Made by a program: the position numbers and the translations under genes. From the NCBI GenBank assembly GCA_944332505.1, contig CALVKC010000075.1, forward strand, positions 1 through 5,955: a DNA stretch of 5,955 nt, read 5' to 3'. Position 1 is the stretch's first letter. Each line of letters begins with the position of its first letter. The DNA comes from an uncultured Bacilli bacterium (GTDB taxonomy: Bacteria > Bacillota_I > Bacilli_A > RF39 > UBA660). The notes beneath the pieces are model-generated. The model was given only the letters and a program-made list of their open reading frames with translations. It had not been told where the DNA came from and made no database searches. Shown in pieces: positions 1 to 5,955 of the stretch.

Positions 1-1328
1 GCACTACTAAACCAAGTATCTAAAACATCAGGATCTTGTACCCATTCATCACTTGGAGCACTATCTCCTACATAAACTTCATCACCTTTATACCATGCAG
101 GAATTCTATGCCCCCACCAAAGTTGACGAGATATACACCAATCATATGTTATTTCCATCCAGTGATTCATTATCTTTTCAAATCTAGCTGGAACAAAATT
201 AACTTTTGTATCTTTATTCTTTTGATTTTCTAATACCGCGTCTGCTAAAGGACGCATTTTAACAAACCATTGCTTTGATAAATATGGCTCTATCATAACT
301 CCACTACGTTCACTATGACCTACATTATGAGTTATCTCCTTAACAGCGATTAATAGATTTTCTTTTTCTAAGTCCTTAACTAATTCTTCACGACATGCAA
401 AACGGTCAAGTCCTTCATATTTTAAAGCATTAGCATTCATTGTTCCATCAGGATTCATTACTACTACTCTTTCTAAATCATGTCTATTTCCTACTTCAAA
501 GTCATTTGGATCATGAGCAGGAGTAATTTTTACCACACCAGTACCAAATTCTGGATCGGCATGTTCATCTGCTATTATTGGTATTAATTTATTTACTATT
601 GGTAATTTTACCATTTTACCAACTAATTTATTGTAACGATTATCGTTAGGATTTACTGCAACTGCTGTATCACCAAATATTGTTTCTGGTCTAGTTGTTG
701 CTACTTCTAAATAATCATTTGTTCCTGCAATAAAATATTTAATATGATAAAATGCCCCTTTTATTTCTTTATAATTTACTTCTTCATTAGATAATGCTGT
801 CATTGCTAAAGGATCCCAGTTTATTATTCTTTCACCACGATAAATTAATCCTTCCGCATAAAGAGTCTTAAATACATGATTTACGGCTTTATTTAAACCA
901 TCATCTAAAGTAAATCTTTCTTTAGAATAACATAACGATAAGCCTAATCTTGCCCATTGATTATGTATATTTTGAGCATATTCTTCTTTCCAATCCCATG
1001 CGTATTTTAACCATTCTTCTCTTGATAAACTACGAGGATTTATTCCCATATCTTTTAGTTTTGCATCTACTTTTGCTTGTGTAGCTATCCCGGCATGATC
1101 CATCCCCGGAAGCCACATTGCATTGTAACCTTGCATTCTTTTAAATCTTATAATTATATCTTGAAGTGTTGTATCCCACGCATGTCCTAAATGAAGTTTT
1201 CCTGTAACATTTGGTGGTGGAATAACTATAGCATATGGTTCTAATCCTTCTCTTTCTTCAAAATATTTTAACCATTTTTCATATTTTCCTTCTTCTACTA
1301 TTTCATGATTATACTTTTTTTCTAACAT
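1..1328 (-). CDS. valS: Valyl-tRNA synthetase, N-terminal half (3' end beyond the window)
   Basis: Class Ia aminoacyl-tRNA synthetase that charges tRNA-Val with valine in the cytosol and edits mischarged Thr. The visible 442 residues match the family in order. The ATP-binding HIGH box is [14 protein letters not shown] (residues 37-50), followed by [13 protein letters not shown] (72-84). The CP1 editing domain carries TTRPET (211-216) and [16 protein letters not shown] (262-277). The conserved [15 protein letters not shown] block is at 396-410, and the fragment ends at DTWFSS (437-442). The usual length is about 880 residues, so the C-terminal half with KMSKS, the anticodon-binding domain and the coiled-coil arm is missing only because the window ends. 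The start is the ATG at 1328-1326, 5 nt after a strong AAAGGAG (1340-1334). The reading frame is intact. Expression is under T-box control. Identification is from motif recognition and is secure. Confidence 0.98.
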   Translation of the reverse strand, partial: MLEKKYNHEIVEEGKYEKWLKYFEEREGLEPYAIVIPPPNVTGKLHLGHAWDTTLQDIIIRFKRMQGYNAMWLPGMDHAGIATQAKVDAKLKDMGINPRSLSREEWLKYAWDWKEEYAQNIHNQWARLGLSLCYSKERFTLDDGLNKAVNHVFKTLYAEGLIYRGERIINWDPLAMTALSNEEVNYKEIKGAFYHIKYFIAGTNDYLEVATTRPETIFGDTAVAVNPNDNRYNKLVGKMVKLPIVNKLIPIIADEHADPEFGTGVVKITPAHDPNDFEVGNRHDLERVVVMNPDGTMNANALKYEGLDRFACREELVKDLEKENLLIAVKEITHNVGHSERSGVMIEPYLSKQWFVKMRPLADAVLENQKNKDTKVNFVPARFEKIMNHWMEITYDWCISRQLWWGHRIPAWYKGDEVYVGDSAPSDEWVQDPDVLDTWFSS

Positions 1329-1348
1329 AAAAACTCCTTTCTTAAAAT

Positions 1349-1395
1349 AAAAAAAGGATGATACCAAGGAGTGCATTTTGCACGGTACCATCCTT
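1349..1395 (-). terminator. T-box intrinsic terminator, alternative to the antiterminator
   Basis: A 12-bp stem pairs AAGGATGGTACC (1395-1384) with GGTATCATCCTT (1365-1354), including one G.U pair. It is capped by an inner GTGCA/TGCAC hairpin with a TCCTT bulge, and followed by a run of seven T (1355-1349) that overlaps the end of the stem. The upstream arm contains the T-box TGGTACC bulge sequence, so terminator and antiterminator are mutually exclusive, as in other T-box leaders. Only the minus-strand orientation has the U-run in the right place. Confidence 0.93.
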
Positions 1396-1534
1396 ACATT
1401 TACTTAATTGTTTTAACGCACTTCTGCAGTGTTTCTCCATTTGCAACCTTCAAATAACCTTAATTTTAGTTCTCACCAACCACTAAATCTCTTGAAATAA
1501 GTATTATTTTACTCCTCAAATATCAACAAAACAC
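1349..1534 (-). promoter_or_regulatory. T-box riboswitch (tRNA-Val sensing) in the valS leader
   Basis: The leader RNA binds uncharged tRNA-Val and lets valS be transcribed when valine charging is low. On the minus strand Stem I can be paired by hand. The base GTGTTT (1534-1529) pairs with AAACAC (1434-1429). A K-turn with tandem G.A pairs (GAT opposite GGA) is closed by ATTTG (1521-1517) with CAAAT (1443-1439). The specifier loop has AGTA on the 5' side and GAAGGTTG on the 3' side. The next helix is AAATAAT with GTTATTT. Above it are the AG bulge AGAGA (about 1492-1488) and a distal hairpin TTTAGT/ACTAAA with loop GGTTGGTGAGA. The codon after GAAG is GTT (1447-1445), a valine codon. The T-box bulge TGGT (1390-1387) suits an ACCA 3' end, that is discriminator A, as expected for tRNA-Val. 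A short hairpin (CACT/AGTG) may be Stem III. No Stem II or IIA/B is evident, so the leader is compact. Confidence 0.95.
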
Positions 1535-1540
1535 AAAACT

Positions 1541-1569
1541 ATTTTATCAAATTATTTAATTGGGTGCAA
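1541..1569 (-). promoter_or_regulatory. Promoter of valS / T-box leader
   Basis: The extended -10 is TGATAAAAT (TAAAAT at 1546-1541), with -35 TTGCAC (1569-1564) and an exact 17-nt spacer. The predicted start near G1534 coincides with the first base of T-box Stem I, which independently supports the call. The -35 lies inside the last codons of the upstream 304-aa gene and the spacer covers its stop codon. The -35 match is only moderate; the extended TG may compensate. Confidence 0.65.
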
Positions 1570-2470
1570 TAGTTTGATATAAATTTTTATCTAGCATTAT
1601 TTTTATTCCTTCATCACTATTTGTAAAATCTATTTCTGTATATTCCGGTAGTGTCATTGTTTCATAATTTGTTATATCATTTTTTTTGTATATAAATAAT
1701 ATATTACCATTACTAACTATGAATAAATAATCTCCTACTGTTGCTACATTTTTTTTTGTTAAATTAGGCAATATTTCAGTGTTATTATAAGTTAATATTT
1801 GGTAACCATTATTATATACTATGTAATAATAATTATTAAAATCCACTATTTCATTTACACTAGTTATTACACTTTTATTATTTATTATATCTAATATTTC
1901 CCAGTTGTTATTCTTTCTAACTATTAATTTATCACTATTTAATATATTGTTTTCTATATGATTTGGTATTGCTACATAATCAAAACTATCTACTACAGCA
2001 CTTTTAACTCCTTCTTCAGTTATCTCTATTATTTGCCACAAATTTGCTATTTTTCCAAAATATAGATTATTATTATTACTTATATTATATGTCTTTATTG
2101 CATCAAACTCCATAGTCTTCTTTTGGCTAACTATATTATAAAATTCTATTTTGTCTCCTTCAGTAAAGATTGCTAAAATGGAATTTTGTACTGTTTTTAA
2201 TTCTTCAGTGCCGTATTTATAATAATTTGTATGATAATTTGTATCATCTATTATAGTTTCTGTCTTTTTACAATCTATACAAGAATATGTTCCTAATAAT
2301 TCATTAGCATTGTAAAAATATACTTTGTTATTATAAAACGTTTCTTTATTGGGATTTTCATCTACTGCGTTTGGTATATCTTCTTTACGATTTAATAAAC
2401 CTATTATACTTAAGGGTATAAATATTACCAATAAAACTATAATAATTTTTGATGTTAATTTATCATACAT
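1556..2470 (-). CDS. Membrane-anchored extracellular protein with one cysteine-pair beta-repeat unit (unknown function)
   Basis: Not a gene I can name. The 304-residue protein has a single N-terminal membrane segment (about residues 8-26, IIIVLLVIFIPLSIIGLL). A basic pair (RK, 28-29) and an outward-facing, Asn/Tyr/Ile-rich, beta-strand-like region follow. Residues about 48-300 align by eye with each half of the 699-aa neighbour: VYFYNANELLGTYSC (50-64), then NLWQIIEITEEG (143-154), then ILNSDKLIVRKNNNWEILDI (176-195). These alternating strand/turn blocks recall WG-type or propeller repeats, but without a strict consensus. The only cysteines are C64 and C67 (CIDC). The start ATG is 11 nt after the stop of the 699-aa gene, with its Shine-Dalgarno overlapping that stop. 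The two genes are therefore very probably one operon and translationally linked. It could be a surface binding or sensing protein; the function is not inferable. Confidence 0.85.
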   Translation of the reverse strand: MYDKLTSKIIIVLLVIFIPLSIIGLLNRKEDIPNAVDENPNKETFYNNKVYFYNANELLGTYSCIDCKKTETIIDDTNYHTNYYKYGTEELKTVQNSILAIFTEGDKIEFYNIVSQKKTMEFDAIKTYNISNNNNLYFGKIANLWQIIEITEEGVKSAVVDSFDYVAIPNHIENNILNSDKLIVRKNNNWEILDIINNKSVITSVNEIVDFNNYYYIVYNNGYQILTYNNTEILPNLTKKNVATVGDYLFIVSNGNILFIYKKNDITNYETMTLPEYTEIDFTNSDEGIKIMLDKNLYQTIAPN

Positions 2471-2477
2471 AAATAAT

Positions 2478-2483
2478 CCCTCT
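2478..2483 (-). promoter_or_regulatory. Ribosome binding site of the 304-aa gene, overlapping the upstream stop
   Basis: AGAGGG lies 7 nt before the ATG at 2470-2468. Its first two bases are the last two of the TAG stop (2484-2482) of the 699-aa gene. Ribosomes finishing the upstream frame end directly on the next initiation region, which favours coupled translation. No promoter-like pair is seen in the 11-nt gap. Confidence 0.75.
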
Positions 2484-4581
2484 ATCCTATATATATTTCT
2501 ACTACTTCTTTTTCATTATCCTTCGTATATGTTAATGTTAAAACATTACCACTCTTTAATCCATAACTTATTTCGTTAGCATAATCTTTGCCATCAATGT
2601 AAATATCTAAATTCTTTGCTATATCCTTATCACCATGAGCAAAAGTATATACTCCTACTTTATTGTCATTATCAACAGTTATATAATATGTGTCTTCTAA
2701 TATTATATATTTACTACTCTTTATAACTGGGCCACTTAAATCATATATTGTATATTCTTCTGAACCTTTAACTAAAATGTAATTTTCTTTGTAATCAACT
2801 ATTTCATTTTTAGTTTCAAATTTTTCTGTTATTTCTGTACCATTTGGTTTATATAGATGATATGTTCCATCACTTCTTTTAAATAAATAGTTTTCTCCAA
2901 GTTTTTTTACTGATACATTTGTATCTCCATTATCATCTTTAAAGGCTATTAATCCAACAACATTACTTGATTCAATATTAATAAGGCCATAAGAATCACT
3001 TGAATTCTTAGCAATAACTAGTGTTCCTGCAGTTTCTACAAAAGTTATTTTATTTTCATCACTATAAATACTTGCATCTACTTCTTTATAAGTAACAATT
3101 TTTTTACTTGTTTTTAAATCATATAATATTATGTTATTATTAGCATTTGGCCTAGATGTATCACTTATAAATACATAACGTTCATTATATATTGGTAAAT
3201 ATGATGTTTTAACATCATCACTTGTATTTAATACTTTTGTTTCTTTTGCTATAAAACAATTTTGTAATTCAGTTGATGAACTTGTAACATCATTTGCATA
3301 ACTACAATTATAACTTCCTAATAGTTTTGTTTTTTCTTCATCGCTATAGAAATATAATTTGCCTTGATAATAACTTACATATGATAATTTCTTATTAAAT
3401 GTACTTTCTGCTAGCTTTAAATCCGTGTACGCACCATTGTGTTCTATTCTTAAATTTCCATTACTTAAATATGCATTAAATGCCTCTTCTTTTCCTGTTT
3501 GCACAAGTTCATCATTAAATATTAATTTTGTATTATAATTACTACTTTCTATTCTTACTCCATCTAAATTTAATGGATATAATTCGCTATCAAAAGCATA
3601 TAGTTTTTTACTATCTACTGCAATTACATAATTATCTACAAATCTTATATAATCATACTTGTCTTCTTTTTGACGTATTCCACTATAATCATATATATAT
3701 ACATCATTATCTATTTCTACACTTATATAGTTGTTATCAAAGTTTTTAATTTTTCCAGGTATATTACTAGTTAAACCTTTACCAACTAAATCTAATAATA
3801 TGTAATTATTATTGTTTGCTCCAACTATTTTATTGCTGTTTAAAATATAACCTAAATAATCATATTTAAAACCTACTATTTCTTCTAAATCATTACTTAA
3901 ATCTATAACTCCATATTGATCTTTAGTATTTTTTACTATGGCTTTCTTACCATCTATTTCTTTTACTAAACTATATTCCCCAACTACTTTGCTTTCTTCT
4001 AAATTGTATAAAACAATATTGCCATCTTCTTTGGTGGTTGCATCATATATAAATACATATTTATTAGCAAATATATCACTACGAAAATCAATTGGTACAC
4101 CATTTTCATATACTTGTTTATCTATATCAAAATCATCTTCATTGCTGTAATATGCTACATAACATAAATCTTCATCTTTATTGCTACATTCATATGTTCC
4201 TAATTCTTTTTTGTCTTCATCAATTATTACTAAAAAACCATCTTCATATCTATAATTGTCTTTTTCTACTATTACAACAGGATTTTCAGGTCTCTTATCA
4301 TTAGGATCTTTTTCTTTTAATACAAAGAAATATATTAATAAACCTGCTCCTATTAATACAATTAGTATTATACTTACAATTATTATTACTTTTGTTTTTT
4401 TAGGTAATAAAGTCCATTTATTTGGCTTTTTTACCTTTTTCTTTTTTCCTTTATCTTCTTCAATGTCCTTTAAATCATATTGTGTTTTGGTTATTTCTTC
4501 ATTTTCTTCAATTTCTACAATTTCATTTGGATTATCATTTTCTTCTTTTGCTACTTCATCTAATATATCTTTGTCTAACAT
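2482..4581 (-). CDS. Large membrane-anchored extracellular protein with two tandem cysteine-pair beta-repeat units (unknown function)
   Basis: Not a gene I can name. The 699-residue protein starts with a cytoplasmic tail: residues 1-44 are strongly acidic, and 45-65 are Lys-rich (KGKKKKVKKP and PKKTK). One membrane helix follows at about 66-88. The positive charge sits on the N-terminal side, so the bulk is predicted outside. Two homologous halves follow. Unit 1 (about 105-390) has KELGTYEC (125-132), NIVLYNLEESKVV (188-200) and DQYGVIDLS (221-229). Unit 2 (about 403-699) has KLLGSYNC (419-426), NIILYDLKTSKKIV (483-496) and DSYGLINIE (529-537). The YGVIDLS/YGLINIE blocks resemble WG-repeat turns of beta-propeller-like proteins. 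The only cysteines are C132/C140 and C426/C442, one pair per unit. The start ATG has GGAGG 6 nt upstream. It is the first gene of an operon with the 304-aa paralogue. Confidence 0.85.
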   Translation of the reverse strand: MLDKDILDEVAKEENDNPNEIVEIEENEEITKTQYDLKDIEEDKGKKKKVKKPNKWTLLPKKTKVIIIVSIILIVLIGAGLLIYFFVLKEKDPNDKRPENPVVIVEKDNYRYEDGFLVIIDEDKKELGTYECSNKDEDLCYVAYYSNEDDFDIDKQVYENGVPIDFRSDIFANKYVFIYDATTKEDGNIVLYNLEESKVVGEYSLVKEIDGKKAIVKNTKDQYGVIDLSNDLEEIVGFKYDYLGYILNSNKIVGANNNNYILLDLVGKGLTSNIPGKIKNFDNNYISVEIDNDVYIYDYSGIRQKEDKYDYIRFVDNYVIAVDSKKLYAFDSELYPLNLDGVRIESSNYNTKLIFNDELVQTGKEEAFNAYLSNGNLRIEHNGAYTDLKLAESTFNKKLSYVSYYQGKLYFYSDEEKTKLLGSYNCSYANDVTSSSTELQNCFIAKETKVLNTSDDVKTSYLPIYNERYVFISDTSRPNANNNIILYDLKTSKKIVTYKEVDASIYSDENKITFVETAGTLVIAKNSSDSYGLINIESSNVVGLIAFKDDNGDTNVSVKKLGENYLFKRSDGTYHLYKPNGTEITEKFETKNEIVDYKENYILVKGSEEYTIYDLSGPVIKSSKYIILEDTYYITVDNDNKVGVYTFAHGDKDIAKNLDIYIDGKDYANEISYGLKSGNVLTLTYTKDNEKEVVEIYIG

Positions 4582-4607
4582 ATTTTACCTCCATATATTA
4601 TAGTAAA

Positions 4608-4636
4608 ATTATAGCATATATTATTTTAATATTCAA
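4608..4636 (-). promoter_or_regulatory. Promoter of the 699-aa/304-aa operon
   Basis: A consensus TATAAT -10 (4613-4608) with an upstream TG (TGCTATAAT, extended -10) is paired with -35 TTGAAT (4636-4631) over an exact 17-nt spacer. The predicted start near 4601 leaves a leader of about 20 nt, with GGAGG at 4592-4588 and ATG at 4581. The short leader leaves no room for a riboswitch. A second TATAAT-like string (4602-4597) lacks a -35 at proper spacing. Confidence 0.8.
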
Positions 4637-4639
4637 TTT

Positions 4640-4669
4640 AAAAAATTAGAATTTTGATATTCTAATTTT
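4640..4669 (-). terminator. AT-rich intrinsic terminator after the 401-aa gene
   Basis: The perfect 11-bp inverted repeat AAAATTAGAAT/ATTCTAATTTT (4669-4659 and 4652-4642) has a 6-nt loop and is followed by T6 (4645-4640) on the minus strand. The TAG stop of the 401-aa gene (4664-4662) lies within the upstream arm. Only one G-C pair is present, so the hairpin is weak by energy, but its position right at the gene end and the U-run favour a terminator. The -35 of the next promoter begins 4 nt downstream. Confidence 0.6.
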
Positions 4670-5867
4670 CAATTATTTGATATGGATTTTCTGATGTGCC
4701 ATCTCCAGTTACTCTTGCTGTTTTTATAATGTTTATTACTGGTCTTATTCCTCTTAGTAATGTACCTGCTGTACTGCTTTCAATTTTTCCTTTGGTATTT
4801 ATTATAAATGGATAATATGTATTACCATCTAATTTGGCACTACTCATTGTATAATAATCAGTCTTTATATCCGCATTGTATAAATAATAATTAGTGTTTT
4901 CTTCAGTTGATGCACCTGCAAGCATTACTTCATCTATTGTTAATAATCCAATCTTGGAATTTACTTTCGTTCCTAAGCATACATTGGTTGGTATCTTGTT
5001 TGTCATGATTCTATTATAAGCACTAAATGTCTTATTGTCCGTTTCTAAAACTGTGTCATTACAAAATTTATATGATGCTATATAATTATTGTAATTTGTT
5101 AATTCTGTATCATACCACCTATTAAGTACTTCTAAGGCATTGGAAGTAGCAAAATTGTAAGTTTCATCATAATAACTTCCTATTTCTTCAATTATGCCAT
5201 TTAAAACTAGTTTTATTGAACCATCACCATTTATTCTTACTATCTTCCAGTTGTAACCTGCAAATGATATGTTATTATTTGTAACATCGCCCCGAAAGTA
5301 ATAAGAGGTTCCTAAATCATCTTGCATTTCTAATAATCCTTCATCTAATGTGGCATTTTCACCTATTTCACTTAGTGTTGTTTCACTTACAGCATTATTC
5401 GTAAGTATTACATCTGCAAAAGTATTCTCTTCATTTGTTCTTACTCCAACATGAATTTTTCCACTATATTCTTCACTTTGATTGGTAGTAAATTTTAAAG
5501 TATATTTTACTGTTTCATTTGCTGCTATTACTCTTTGATTAATAATTATATCTGATTTTAATTTGTCTGTTTTATCAAAAGAATCAGAAGTTAATTCATA
5601 TTCTACATCTGTTGCTAATACATCTGTAAATTGTATATAATAGTATTTTTCTTCATTGCTATTGTTTACAATAGAAAACGTAGTTGTTGCATCTTTATTA
5701 TAACTAAACGAAGAGCCATCAAAATAATTTATCGTAAGATCTCCATCAACATATAAATCTGATGTATCAATAACGTTTTTATAAAATAAATATCCTACTC
5801 CTATTGCTATACAACTTATTAATAATAAAAATATGAAAACTAATACTGACTTAAATCGCATTCTCAT
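4662..5867 (-). CDS. Membrane-anchored surface protein with Ig-like segment and C-terminal 'GxRPVI' domain
   Basis: A 401-residue protein of unknown function. A short basic N-terminus (MRMRFK) and a hydrophobic helix (about residues 7-29) anchor it to the membrane, with the rest predicted outside. Residues about 38-145 are beta-rich and look like an Ig-like or DUF11-like domain (FSIVNNS, IAANETVKYTLKFT, YSGKIHVGV). The C-terminal domain (about 170-401) holds GTSYYFRGDV (186-195), NWKIVRINGDGSIKLVLNG (206-224), NRWYDTEL (249-256), KIGLLTIDEVMLAG (305-318), RGIRPVINI (372-380) and a GDGTSENPYQI end (388-398). From memory these blocks recur in large paralogous families of surface proteins of uncultured gut Firmicutes, and resemble DUF6273-like domains. 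C269 and C297 could form a disulfide. I chose the start at 5867 because the upstream in-frame ATG (5876) overlaps the Shine-Dalgarno. C19 in LLLISC fits a lipobox, but hydrophobicity continues past it. Confidence 0.85.
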   Translation of the reverse strand: MRMRFKSVLVFIFLLLISCIAIGVGYLFYKNVIDTSDLYVDGDLTINYFDGSSFSYNKDATTTFSIVNNSNEEKYYYIQFTDVLATDVEYELTSDSFDKTDKLKSDIIINQRVIAANETVKYTLKFTTNQSEEYSGKIHVGVRTNEENTFADVILTNNAVSETTLSEIGENATLDEGLLEMQDDLGTSYYFRGDVTNNNISFAGYNWKIVRINGDGSIKLVLNGIIEEIGSYYDETYNFATSNALEVLNRWYDTELTNYNNYIASYKFCNDTVLETDNKTFSAYNRIMTNKIPTNVCLGTKVNSKIGLLTIDEVMLAGASTEENTNYYLYNADIKTDYYTMSSAKLDGNTYYPFIINTKGKIESSTAGTLLRGIRPVINIIKTARVTGDGTSENPYQIIEN

Positions 5868-5875
5868 AATAATCA

Positions 5876-5881
5876 TCCTTT
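5876..5881 (-). promoter_or_regulatory. Ribosome binding site that decides the 401-aa start
   Basis: AAAGGA (5881-5876) lies 8 nt before the ATG at 5867-5865, which is good spacing. The earlier in-frame ATG (5876-5874) begins with the last A of this site and has no Shine-Dalgarno of its own, so it is unlikely to be used. A third in-frame ATG at 5861-5859 is 14 nt away, too far. Confidence 0.8.
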
Positions 5882-5896
5882 AATTTTCTTAAATTA

Positions 5897-5925
5897 ATTA
5901 TACTTGAGGATATTTTTAAAGTCAA
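5897..5925 (-). promoter_or_regulatory. Strong sigma-A type promoter of the 401-aa gene
   Basis: TTGACT (-35, 5925-5920) and a perfect TATAAT (-10, 5902-5897) are separated by exactly 17 nt. The predicted start near 5890 gives a leader of about 23 nt. This is the best consensus match in the window, suggesting constitutive, fairly strong expression. The 30 bases beyond it to the window edge are AT-rich with nothing recognisable. Confidence 0.85.
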
Positions 5926-5955
5926 TAAATTTACATAATATTCATTTTAATTTAT

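Larger units (their letters stand above)
1556..4277 (-). repeat. Three diverged copies of one protein-level unit across two adjacent genes
   Basis: The extracellular parts of the 699-aa protein (two copies, residues about 105-390 and 403-699) and the 304-aa protein (one copy, about 48-304) share block order. A strand ends in L-G-T/S-Y-x-C. A second Cys follows 3 to 16 residues later. Next comes a 'F/Y-I/F ... N-I-x-L/F-Y-N/D' block, then 'x-x-Y/W-G/Q-x-I-x-x', then 'IL-N-S-N/D-K-I/L' in copies 1 and 3, and further strand/turn blocks. This is an amino-acid alignment made by eye; DNA identity is low, so the duplication is old. Copy boundaries are approximate. Confidence 0.7.

Noticed and set aside
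36..233. Plus-strand 65-codon open frame
   Set aside because: It lies antisense to valS, whose protein motifs are unmistakable, and has no ribosome site or family signal.
1..1328. Possible truncated or broken valS
   Set aside because: The frame is open to the window edge with all N-terminal and editing motifs intact. The missing half is due to the window boundary.
1536..1575. Inverted repeat as terminator of the 304-aa gene
   Set aside because: The stem is 8 bp with one G-C pair and a 24-nt loop, and it overlaps the valS promoter. Too weak to annotate as a terminator.
4256..4649. Plus-strand open frames rich in Phe, Leu and Ser
   Set aside because: They are the antisense reading of Lys/Glu-rich codons and the membrane helix of the 699-aa gene. 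The hydrophobic look is an AT-composition artefact.
5810..5867. Lipoprotein signal (LLLISC) at the N-terminus of the 401-aa protein
   Set aside because: It matches the lipobox pattern, but the hydrophobic run goes on for about 10 residues after the Cys. A simple membrane anchor is more likely; noted as an alternative only.
5874..5876. Upstream ATG start for the 401-aa gene (404 residues)
   Set aside because: It overlaps the Shine-Dalgarno sequence and has no proper site of its own.

Overview
The window is very AT-rich (roughly 25-30% GC by eye) and has a T-box leader, strong Shine-Dalgarno sites and sigma-A type promoters. This points to a low-GC Gram-positive bacterium, most likely an uncultured gut-type Bacilli or Mollicutes-related Firmicute. 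The lineage is an inference. The genes use TGG for Trp and stop at TAG or TAA, and nothing suggests TGA is recoded. All four genes lie on the minus strand, so transcription runs from high to low coordinates.

Region by region, in transcription order: (1) 5867-4662 encodes a 401-aa membrane-anchored surface protein. It has an Ig-like segment and a C-terminal domain of a type recurring in gut Firmicutes surface proteins. It has a textbook promoter and ends inside the stem of an AT-rich terminator. (2) 4581-2482 and 2470-1556 form a two-gene operon with its own extended -10 promoter. The genes encode a 699-aa and a 304-aa membrane-anchored protein. Both are built from the same beta-rich unit (two copies, then one), reminiscent of WG/propeller-type repeats, and each copy carries one cysteine pair just after a conserved L-G-T/S-Y motif. 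(3) 1569-1349 holds the valS promoter and a compact T-box riboswitch. Stem I with K-turn, a GUU (Val) specifier, the AG bulge, the distal loop, the UGGU bulge and the terminator can all be traced by hand. (4) 1328-1 is the N-terminal half of valyl-tRNA synthetase, cut by the window edge.

The aminoacylation gene is housekeeping, controlled by uncharged tRNA-Val. The three upstream genes encode proteins predicted to sit at the cell surface with large extracellular beta-rich domains of unknown function. Their adjacency to valS looks incidental, because valS has its own promoter and leader. The most interesting signal is the family of paralogous surface units shared by the 699-aa and 304-aa proteins. 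I do not see a defence system, mobile element, CRISPR array or non-coding RNA gene other than the T-box. No gene-free stretch exceeds 300 bases.
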